From the NCBI GenBank assembly GCA_017450025.1, contig JAFSYJ010000035.1, positions 1 to 32,288 on the forward strand: a DNA stretch of 32,288 nt, given 5' to 3'. The translations under genes and the position numbers were made by a program. Each line of letters opens with the position of its first letter. Positions within the stretch are counted from its first letter, which is position 1. The DNA comes from Clostridia bacterium. Lineage in GTDB: Bacteria > Bacillota > Clostridia > UMGS1883 > UMGS1540. Below the pieces are notes generated by a model. It did no database searches. It was not told where the DNA came from and was given only the letters and a program-made list of their open reading frames with translations. Below are positions 22,644 through 29,628 of this stretch, in pieces.

Positions 22644-24428
22644 TTATCTGTAAAGCGGTCCGTAATTTTTGCAAGCCGCATAATCGGCAGCCTGTGAGTC
22701 TTCCGTTCCGAAGGAAGCCCATGCGTGAGGTCTGTAAACCTTTTCTTCGGGTACATTATGCATTGTTACGGGTATGCGGAGCATTGAGCAAAGTGTTATA
22801 AGGTCTGCGCCAACATGACCGCCGACTGTTACGCCGTGATTTGCCCCCCAATTTGCCATAACGCTGTAAACATCTTTAAATGCGCCTTTACCCGTCAAAA
22901 TCGGCGCAAACCAAGTTGTCGGCCAAGTTCTGTCTGTTCTCATATCAAGCACATTATGAATATCGTCAGGCAAATCGCAAGTGTAACCTTCTGCTATCTG
23001 TATAACAGGACCTATTCCCTCAACTATGTTTACGCGGAGCATTGTAACAGGCATTTCTGCGTGTGTTCTGAAGTGGCTTGAGAAGCCGCCGCCGCGGAAG
23101 TATTCATAGTCTGCTCTGCACCAATCGGTAGCTTCAAGGCAGGCTTTGATGTCTGCGTCTGTCATATTCCACCATTCTTTTTGAGTGCCCTTGCCGTGCT
23201 CGTCCTTTGACGCGCCTGTGCAGTCAAGAGCAGTTGCACCTGAATTTATAAGGTGGATTATGCCGTTTTCTGCGATGCCTTTGAGTTTTTTGCCCGTAAC
23301 CCTTTTTACGCTTTCGGGCGACCAATATGTACGAACATCGTGGAACGCGGGTGCTTTGCCTGTCAAAAGCGTTGCAAACATCATCGAAATACCGTTCAAG
23401 GTATCGTTTTCTGTTGCAAACGGAGTCGGCATCTTTTTACCGTTCCAATTAAACGAGGTTGCCATAATAGCCTCTGTAAAGTCGGCGTTAGGCAGCCAAT
23501 CTGTCCAGTTTCTCTGTCCCTGGAAACCGCCGACGATAGCGTTCTTGCCGAGGGCTTCTTCGTGCCAGCCCATTTCATCAAGCTTCGGGTTGCCGTATAA
23601 TATATCGTTTACTATGATAGTAAATTTTGCAATAAACTCCCAATCCTTATCGGCAGGGATATATTTTGATTTTGTTATAATTTCGGGGAAATTTTTGCCT
23701 GCGTTTTTATCAAAGCCTTCCTTACAGTTTTCTTTGATCCACTTTAATGCTTTTTCGTATTCATCTTTATCAAATATTTCAAGATTTATTCTGCGAAGGA
23801 TTTCTGTGAGGTCAACAAATTCTGCGCGGATACCGAGGTACTTTTGCATAAATGACATATCGCAGTACGAGCCTGCTATACCCATCGCAACGCCGCCGAG
23901 GTTTACATATGCCTTATCCTTCATCTGACCTACTGCTATTGCGCCTTTTGCCCAGCGTATCATTTTTTCGGCCACATCTTCGGGGATAGAATTGTCTTCT
24001 ATATCCTGTACATCATGGCTATACATCGAAAAAGCGGGAAGCCCTCTCTGTGCAAATGCTGCCATAACAGCCGCAAGATATACTGCGCCCGGGCGTTCTG
24101 TTCCGTTAAAGCCCCATACCGCCTTGACCGTATCGCCCGACAGGTCCATTGTTTCTGAGCCGTAGCACCAGCAGGGTGTAACCGCGAGTGACGCGCATAC
24201 ATTTTGTGTTTTGAAAAAGTCCGCACACTTTGCGGCTTCCGCTCCGCCGCCTATCGTGCAGGGAGATATAACACATTCTACGGGCGTTCCGTCCTGATAC
24301 CTGACATTTTTCTCAATAAGTTCCTTGGCGGCAACTGCCATTTTCATTGTTTTGTCTTCAAGGCTCTCTCGTACTCCGCCCCATCTTCCGTCAATAGTCG
24401 GTCTTATTCCGATTTTTGGTTTTGACAT
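22644..24428 (-). CDS. fucI: L-fucose isomerase
   Basis: FucI interconverts L-fucose and L-fuculose, the first internal step of fucose use; it also acts on D-arabinose in some species. The 594-residue protein matches the 591-residue E. coli enzyme. With a +3 offset the three manganese ligands are present: Glu340 (FATENDT), Asp364 (FHDVRTYW) and His531 (GANHGV). The N-terminal domain has the usual IGIRPTIDGRWGGVRESLE opening. Fuculokinase and aldolase genes are not in the window. A divergent AraC-family regulator 97 bases away is the likely controller. The start has AAAGGAG seven to eight bases before ATG. The enzyme itself looks fully functional, in contrast to the shortened FucU. Confidence 0.96.
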   Translation of the reverse strand: MSKPKIGIRPTIDGRWGGVRESLEDKTMKMAVAAKELIEKNVRYQDGTPVECVISPCTIGGGAEAAKCADFFKTQNVCASLAVTPCWCYGSETMDLSGDTVKAVWGFNGTERPGAVYLAAVMAAFAQRGLPAFSMYSHDVQDIEDNSIPEDVAEKMIRWAKGAIAVGQMKDKAYVNLGGVAMGIAGSYCDMSFMQKYLGIRAEFVDLTEILRRINLEIFDKDEYEKALKWIKENCKEGFDKNAGKNFPEIITKSKYIPADKDWEFIAKFTIIVNDILYGNPKLDEMGWHEEALGKNAIVGGFQGQRNWTDWLPNADFTEAIMATSFNWNGKKMPTPFATENDTLNGISMMFATLLTGKAPAFHDVRTYWSPESVKRVTGKKLKGIAENGIIHLINSGATALDCTGASKDEHGKGTQKEWWNMTDADIKACLEATDWCRADYEYFRGGGFSSHFRTHAEMPVTMLRVNIVEGIGPVIQIAEGYTCDLPDDIHNVLDMRTDRTWPTTWFAPILTGKGAFKDVYSVMANWGANHGVTVGGHVGADLITLCSMLRIPVTMHNVPEEKVYRPHAWASFGTEDSQAADYAACKNYGPLYR

Positions 24429-24448
24429 TAAAATTCTCCTTTCTTTAT

Positions 24449-24477
24449 TTGACTTTTTCTAAATTTTATCATATAAT
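24449..24477 (+). promoter_or_regulatory. Sigma-A promoter for the AraC-family gene
   Basis: TTGACT (24449-24454) and TATAAT (24472-24477) are 17 bases apart. The fucI promoter on the other strand was not clear by eye, as expected if fucI needs an activator. Confidence 0.7.
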
Positions 24478-24525
24478 CAAGAAAAAAGGAATGGTTATTT
24501 TTACACATAATATGGAGATTTCGTC

Positions 24526-25335
24526 ATGAAAATTTATCAAAACATATTGATACCCAGTGAAATTGACAGAATAAGCATGGATATTTCTGATTTATGCTTT
24601 GCAGAACTTGACAGCAGCTGGCAAAAGGAAAATGTGAGCTCGCTTTATACAAGGATTTACTGCGTAAAAAGCGGCAGAGGGTTTGTTTATTGCGGCGGAA
24701 AAACAATTGAACTGACCGCAGGCAACATCTATATAATACCGTCTGAGCTTGAATTTTCGTACAAGTGCGACGAGAGACTTGAAAAGTATTATTTTCATAT
24801 TCAGGTCATGAAAGACGGAAAAGACGATATTTTTGCGCAAATAAAAGATATTATAATTCTTAAAAACAAACAGATGGATATTGATTTTTTAGACAAATAC
24901 TGGAACGAAAACAACCTTTGTTCGGTTATGTTTTTGAATACATTTTTATACGGTATTGTTTTTGAGAGTTTGGCAAGCACCAACATAAACACATACATTG
25001 AGCGGTACTCGGCACAGATAAACAGAGTTATCAAGTATATTGAAGAAAACTTAAATGCCAAAATGACGGCAGGAGAGATCGCCGCTGCGTTTAATGTGAG
25101 CGAAAGCTTTATTCACAAAGCGTTTAAGCGGGAAATCGGAATCTCAATAAACAAGTACATAAGCCAAAAATGCCTTATCGCCGCAAAGTCAAAATTAAGG
25201 CTTTCGGACTTATCCATAAAAGAGATAAGCGAAAGCCTCGGTTACTGTGACCAATTCTACTTTTCGAGAAAATTCTCACAGGAGTTCAGAATGTCGCCCT
25301 CATCTTACAGAAAGCAGAGCGGAGAGCAATTATAA
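24526..25335 (+). CDS. AraC-family transcriptional regulator, probable fucose regulator
   Basis: The 269-residue protein has an N-terminal cupin-like sensing domain (about residues 20-100; for instance SGRGFVYCGGKTIELTAGNIYIIP). A C-terminal AraC DNA-binding domain follows. The two helix-turn-helix units are visible as MTAGEIAAAFNVSESFIHKAFK (about 180-201) and SIKEISESLGYCDQFYFSRKF (about 230-250), ending with MSPSSYRKQ. Divergent placement from fucI suggests that it activates fucI in response to fucose or a fucose product. This is inference from position. GGAGA lies about 12 bases before the ATG. It ends two bases from the convergent small membrane-protein gene. Confidence 0.9.
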   Translation: MKIYQNILIPSEIDRISMDISDLCFAELDSSWQKENVSSLYTRIYCVKSGRGFVYCGGKTIELTAGNIYIIPSELEFSYKCDERLEKYYFHIQVMKDGKDDIFAQIKDIIILKNKQMDIDFLDKYWNENNLCSVMFLNTFLYGIVFESLASTNINTYIERYSAQINRVIKYIEENLNAKMTAGEIAAAFNVSESFIHKAFKREIGISINKYISQKCLIAAKSKLRLSDLSIKEISESLGYCDQFYFSRKFSQEFRMSPSSYRKQSGEQL

Positions 25336-25337
25336 AA

Positions 25338-25640
25338 TTATTCGGCAGGGTGTTCGATCTTTTCGAGCTTTTTATTTCTGAAAAACAGGCACAGGTCAGC
25401 AAAGACCATTACAAAATTAAGTACATAGAAAAACAAGACATACCATTTTTGCCCTATCTGCGACATAAATACGGGATTAACTAATTTTGACGTAATTCCC
25501 GCCATATAGCCAAACAAAACAAGTATCAAAAAAGCAAGGCTCTTACCCTTTGTGCAGCGAGCCTTATAGGACTGCATTACATTTATGGGCCAGCACGCTC
25601 CGAAAGTAATAATCATCGTTATTTCAAGCAATTCAGGCAT
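25338..25640 (-). CDS. Small three-helix membrane protein, possibly SemiSWEET/PQ-loop-like
   Basis: The 100-residue protein has three hydrophobic helices (about residues 5-24, 35-55 and 66-90) and a charged C-terminus. The first helix ends in CWPINVMQSYKARCTKGKSL, which resembles the PQ-loop pattern (aromatic, Pro, then a tyrosine, basic residues and a GxSL end). Here the usual Gln after Pro is Ile. SemiSWEETs are three-helix sugar transporters working as dimers; a sugar role would suit the fucose setting, but the match is weak and I would not assign a substrate. GGGAGAG precedes the ATG. The gene is convergent with the AraC regulator. Confidence 0.5.
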   Translation of the reverse strand: MPELLEITMIITFGACWPINVMQSYKARCTKGKSLAFLILVLFGYMAGITSKLVNPVFMSQIGQKWYVLFFYVLNFVMVFADLCLFFRNKKLEKIEHPAE

Positions 25641-25730
25641 AATTATCTCTCCCTTTTGTAAAAATACCTGTTTATAATACCAAAAAAACAGAATATTGTA
25701 AATAATGAGATAAAATATACTTACTATATG

Positions 25731-25759
25731 TTGACAGTTATAGCGTGGCGTGCTAAAAT
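25731..25759 (+). promoter_or_regulatory. Sigma-A promoter for the LysR-GH3 unit
   Basis: A perfect TTGACA (25731-25736) and TAAAAT (25754-25759) are 17 bases apart. The predicted start near 25766 falls after an ATG at 25728, which shows that the LysR start must be the later ATG at 25776. Confidence 0.78.
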
Positions 25760-25775
25760 ATTTACGGTGATTAAA

Positions 25776-26657
25776 ATGGAATTATTACAGATAATTTATT
25801 TTTGCGACGCCGCAGAAACACAGAATTTTTCTAAAACTGCCCATAAATTTCAGGTACCGCCGTCTAACATATCACAGTCGGTCCACAGGCTCGAAACGGA
25901 GCTTGATACGGAGTTCTTTAAACGCAGCGCGAACAGAATTGTCTTGAACGAACAGGGAAAACTGTTTTATGAGAGAACAAAAAAGGCTCTCGCTCTGCTT
26001 GACGAGGCGAAAAAAGTGATAAACGACGCCGGAAACACCGTTGGCGGTGAAATAAAAATTTGCGTGAACACAAACAGGCAAATAGTTACGCAGACGATTG
26101 AAAAATTCAGAGAGATTTATCCGAATGTATCCTTTGTGTTAAACCACGATATTTCGTCTGTTATGGATTTTGACTTGATAATCGGAGATGACATGATAGG
26201 CAGAAATACATTAAAAAAACAGTTACTGTTAGAGGACAAAATCGTACTTGCTATTTCTAAGGACAATCCGCTTTCGCAAAAAAACAGGATTTATGTCGAA
26301 GATCTGAGAAATCAAAGGTTTATTACAATGACAAATCATTCAAGCTTATACAGGCATACGGAGCGGATATGCAAAGCTATGAATTTTGTTCCGGATATTG
26401 CTATCCAATGCGACGATCCGTTTTATGTACGCAAATATGTCGCGCTGGGGCTGGGAATAGCCTTTATACCTTATATCTCACAGCGCGGGCAGTTCCCTGA
26501 CAATGTGGTGTTTAAAGACGCCGGAAATTACAAAAGAAAAACTTTTGTTTACTGGAATCCGAAAAGCCATATGACAAAAGCTGTTAAGAGCTTTCTTGAA
26601 GCTTTAACAGAGGAATTTAAAACGGCTACCGAAAAAGAAAAGCTGATTTTGCTCTGA
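25776..26657 (+). CDS. LysR-family transcriptional regulator
   Basis: The 293-residue protein starts MELLQIIYFCDAAETQNFSK, the standard LysR opening. The helix-turn-helix continues through FQVPPSNISQSVHRLE (about residues 25-45), followed by the linker helix and a type 2 periplasmic-binding-like effector domain from about 90. The start at 25776 is set by the promoter at 25731-25759, since an earlier in-frame ATG lies upstream of the transcript, and by a GGTGAT site. The SLH-GH3 gene follows after 37 bases with no terminator, so the two are probably one operon and the regulator likely controls it. LysR regulators usually act on a divergent gene; here the upstream divergent gene is the small membrane protein, which could also be a target. 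Confidence 0.9.
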   Translation: MELLQIIYFCDAAETQNFSKTAHKFQVPPSNISQSVHRLETELDTEFFKRSANRIVLNEQGKLFYERTKKALALLDEAKKVINDAGNTVGGEIKICVNTNRQIVTQTIEKFREIYPNVSFVLNHDISSVMDFDLIIGDDMIGRNTLKKQLLLEDKIVLAISKDNPLSQKNRIYVEDLRNQRFITMTNHSSLYRHTERICKAMNFVPDIAIQCDDPFYVRKYVALGLGIAFIPYISQRGQFPDNVVFKDAGNYKRKTFVYWNPKSHMTKAVKSFLEALTEEFKTATEKEKLILL

Positions 26658-26694
26658 CATTAACAATTAAAATTTTAACAGGAGAATGATTATT

Positions 26695-29226
26695 ATGTTT
26701 AAACTGAAAAAGCATACCGCCATTTTACTCGCGATTATTCTTATTTTGCCGTTAACTTCTTTTACGGCATCGGACATCGCACAAAATGGGGCTTATTTTG
26801 AAAATGACACAGACAAGGAAATCAATGAGGCGGCGCGTGCCGAGGCTTGGAGCGATAATATTCCGTTTACGGACATTAAGGGCGGTATGTGGTACACAGA
26901 CTCCGTTAAATATGTATGCATATCGGGCTTGATGAAAGGAACGGCTGCTGATACTTTCAGCCCTGATATGATGTTGAGCCGTGCTCAGCTTATTACAATC
27001 CTTTGGAGAATGGCCGGAGAGCCGTATGTTAATTACGCAATGCAATTTGACGATATAAAAGGCGGTATGTGGTACACAGAAGCTATTCGGTTTGCGGCGG
27101 CAGAAAAGATAACAGACCGTCAAAGTGGTGATTTTGAGCCCGACAATGCCGTGACAAGAGAAGAAACGGCAGAGCTTTTATGGAATTATGCCAAATATAA
27201 AAGGGCAGATGTTAGCGTTTGCGAGGACACAAATATATTAAGCTATGATGATTTTGACGAAATAACTAAGGAGTATATTCCCGCTATGCAATGGGCGGTC
27301 GGAGCCGGAATAATTCAAGGGACTGCTGCGGCAGCTCTCAGTCCGAAGGGGCTGCTTACACGCGCTCAGGCAGCAACTATGATAAGGCGTTTTGCATCAG
27401 GAACAAACGGCGAAGATGATATTTTTAGAAAAATTGCCGTTATGACATTAAGGGACAAAACAGAACAGATGCTGGTTGTGGATTGTTCTATGGCGGCATA
27501 CGGCAAAGACGGAGAAAAAGATGTCGGAAAACTATCGGATTATACAAAGAGCGCCATAGAAAACCATAATTTTGGAGGAATGATTTTACTCGGAGATAAT
27601 ACTAAAGGCACAAAGCAGACATTTGATCTGGTAAAAGGTATTCAAAAGGCGGCAACAGAGGACAATACAAAACACAAAATTCCGCTTTTTGTGTGCGTCG
27701 ATCAGGAGGGCGGCAGAGTGTCGCGTCTTGCGACGGGGACTTCGATGCCCGGCAATATGGCACTTGGAGCGATCAACGATCATAACACGACCAAAGAATA
27801 TGCTTCCGTTATAGGGAGCGAGCTGAAGGCTTTGGGAATAAATGTGGATTTTGCGCCCGTTGTAGATGTTAACAACAATCCCTCAAACCCGATAATAGGC
27901 GTACGCTCATTCTCGTCAGACACGAAAACTGTTTCCAATATGGCGGAAGCATTTATTGAGGGGCTGCAAAATCAGGGTATTGCGTCATCACTTAAGCACT
28001 TCCCCGGACACGGGGACACGGCGACAGACAGCCATACGGGTTTGCCAATGATAAACAAAACATACGACGATATAAAAGCCTGCGAGCTTATTCCGTTTAA
28101 AGCCGGAATTGATAAAGGCGTTGATATGGTAATGACAGCGCACATTGTTTATCCTCAAATCGAAACGACAAAATATATTTCTAAAAAAACAGGCGAAGAA
28201 ATAACCCTGCCGGCAACTATGTCCAAAACTATTCTGACGGATATTCTGAGAGGGGATTTGGGTTACGACGGCATAATAATTACCGACGCTCTGAATATGT
28301 CGGCGATAGCGGAGCATTATGACAAAAAAGATGTGGCGAAATATGCTATAAATGCAGGAGTGGATTTAATACTGATGCCTGCGTCTCTCACATACGAAAA
28401 CGGCGAAATTGACGCTTATATAGATATGGTGGAAGAATTGGTGAGAAGCGGTGAAGTACGGGAATCCGACATAGACGAATCTGTTTACAGAATCCTGCGG
28501 TTAAAGCAAAAAATGGGAATACTGAACGAAAACAATATTAAATTTACGAATGAGGATTTGGCATATGCCTTAAAGACCGTAGGCTCAAAGGAGCATCACG
28601 ACAAGGAGTTTGAAATTGCAAAAGACGCCGTGACTTTAGTAAAAGGCGGAGAGCTTTTGCCGCTTGACAAAAACGGAAAGGTCCTGTTTTTAAATCCTAT
28701 CGTAAATGGAGAAAACAGCATAGAATATGCAATTCGGATATTGAAAGAAAAAGGCGTTACAGGCGCGTTAAGCTATGAAACCGTGAATTTTAAAGATGAT
28801 AATGTTTCTGAATTAAAGAAAAGGATAGACAGCGCAGAAACCGTTGTTATTTTAGCAGACACGGTCAAAAACAGTTATTTTAACAACAACGACAAAAGCG
28901 GCTGGCAGGGCAGGTTCATAGACAAAGCCATTGAAGAAGCTCACAAGCAAAACAAAAAGGTGATTTTGATTTCCTGTATGCTTCCGTATGACGCGGCAAG
29001 ATACGGTGACGCCGATGCTGTATTATGCGTTTACGGGGACAGGGCACTTGCGGGACTTCCGATTATATATGACGGCGAAACGGTGACCTTTGGCGCAAAC
29101 ATCCCTGCCGCAATATTTAAGCTTTTCAGCAGCGAAAAGTTTAAGGCAACCTTGCCTGTTGATATCTACAAAACAGACGGTGATTACAATTATACAAAAG
29201 AGGTAGCCTTTGATATGAACAGATAA
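26695..29226 (+). CDS. Surface SLH-domain glycoside hydrolase family 3, NagZ-like beta-N-acetylhexosaminidase
   Basis: The 843-residue protein has a signal peptide (about 1-25), then three SLH domains (about 50-108, 115-168 and 180-235) with the wall-binding motifs SRAQ, TREE and TRAQ. SLH domains bind pyruvylated wall polymer, so the enzyme should sit on the outer surface. The GH3 catalytic domain starts near 250. It contains the beta-N-acetylhexosaminidase loop KHFPGHGDTATDSH (434-447), whose Asp/His pair is the unusual acid-base of NagZ. The nucleophile Asp531 lies in IITDALNM. A second domain, about 610-835, resembles the GH3 C-terminal fold. The start at 26695 is correctly spaced from AGGAGA; the ATG at 26686 is too close to it. 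Terminal GlcNAc removal from muropeptides or host glycans is the likely role. Confidence 0.93.
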   Translation: MFKLKKHTAILLAIILILPLTSFTASDIAQNGAYFENDTDKEINEAARAEAWSDNIPFTDIKGGMWYTDSVKYVCISGLMKGTAADTFSPDMMLSRAQLITILWRMAGEPYVNYAMQFDDIKGGMWYTEAIRFAAAEKITDRQSGDFEPDNAVTREETAELLWNYAKYKRADVSVCEDTNILSYDDFDEITKEYIPAMQWAVGAGIIQGTAAAALSPKGLLTRAQAATMIRRFASGTNGEDDIFRKIAVMTLRDKTEQMLVVDCSMAAYGKDGEKDVGKLSDYTKSAIENHNFGGMILLGDNTKGTKQTFDLVKGIQKAATEDNTKHKIPLFVCVDQEGGRVSRLATGTSMPGNMALGAINDHNTTKEYASVIGSELKALGINVDFAPVVDVNNNPSNPIIGVRSFSSDTKTVSNMAEAFIEGLQNQGIASSLKHFPGHGDTATDSHTGLPMINKTYDDIKACELIPFKAGIDKGVDMVMTAHIVYPQIETTKYISKKTGEEITLPATMSKTILTDILRGDLGYDGIIITDALNMSAIAEHYDKKDVAKYAINAGVDLILMPASLTYENGEIDAYIDMVEELVRSGEVRESDIDESVYRILRLKQKMGILNENNIKFTNEDLAYALKTVGSKEHHDKEFEIAKDAVTLVKGGELLPLDKNGKVLFLNPIVNGENSIEYAIRILKEKGVTGALSYETVNFKDDNVSELKKRIDSAETVVILADTVKNSYFNNNDKSGWQGRFIDKAIEEAHKQNKKVILISCMLPYDAARYGDADAVLCVYGDRALAGLPIIYDGETVTFGANIPAAIFKLFSSEKFKATLPVDIYKTDGDYNYTKEVAFDMNR

Positions 29227-29252
29227 AATCGAAAAAATTTTTTAAAAAACTC

Positions 29253-29281
29253 TTGACAAACTATTTTTTATAGTGTATAAT
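29253..29281 (+). promoter_or_regulatory. Consensus sigma-A promoter of the Ile T-box transcript
   Basis: TTGACA (29253-29258) and TATAAT (29276-29281) are both perfect and 17 bases apart, predicting a start near 29288. This is the best promoter match in the window. Confidence 0.9.
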
Positions 29282-29287
29282 TCACTC

Positions 29288-29569
29288 AAATTTGAATATC
29301 ACAATTAATGACTGTGACGAGGACGGTCGGATTGTGAAGCCTTGAGAGAGTTGTCGGGTGGTGCGAGACAACGGCGGAGCTTTCCAATGACCCATCACCT
29401 CTGAGTCGGAGGACCGAAAGGCTATGCTGAGTAGATTCCTTCCGTATTGCTGCGTAAAGGCAAAGGGCTTGTCAGAGCTCGGTGAGTGACGGAATAAAAT
29501 TCCGTAATTTGAGTGGTACCGCGGGTTATAATAACTCGTCTCAAAAGCATTTTTTGAGACGGGTTTTTT
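29288..29569 (+). promoter_or_regulatory. T-box riboswitch, predicted Ile specifier (AUC)
   Basis: The leader shows Stem I base UGACGAGGA, a GAGAGAG bulge region, a GGGUGGUGCGA distal loop, and then CCCAUCACCUCUGAG. With the usual register (codon, purine, CCUC) the specifier is AUC at 29394-29396, Ile. The T-box UGGUACCGCG lies at 29514-29523; the discriminator-facing base is U, matching A73 of tRNA-Ile. The terminator pairs 29537-29546 with 29552-29561 and is followed by six U. The specifier loop is tighter than usual, because GGUC on the 5' side can pair with GACC, so the codon is less certain than in the other leader. It controls the HTH-cupin-ligase gene about 60 bases downstream. Confidence 0.93.
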
Positions 29570-29628
29570 GTTTTATTCAAATTGGTAACCAACAAACAAA
29601 TTTGTCAACGATGAAAGGAGACAAAACA

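Noticed and set aside
23185..23928. 247-codon plus-strand frame
   Set aside because: Antisense to fucI, whose frame is full-length with all catalytic residues.
29482..29628. N-terminal extension of the HTH-cupin-ligase frame beginning at 29482
   Set aside because: It lies inside the T-box antiterminator/terminator and has no ribosome binding site; the ATG at 29629 has an ideal one and starts the HTH domain.
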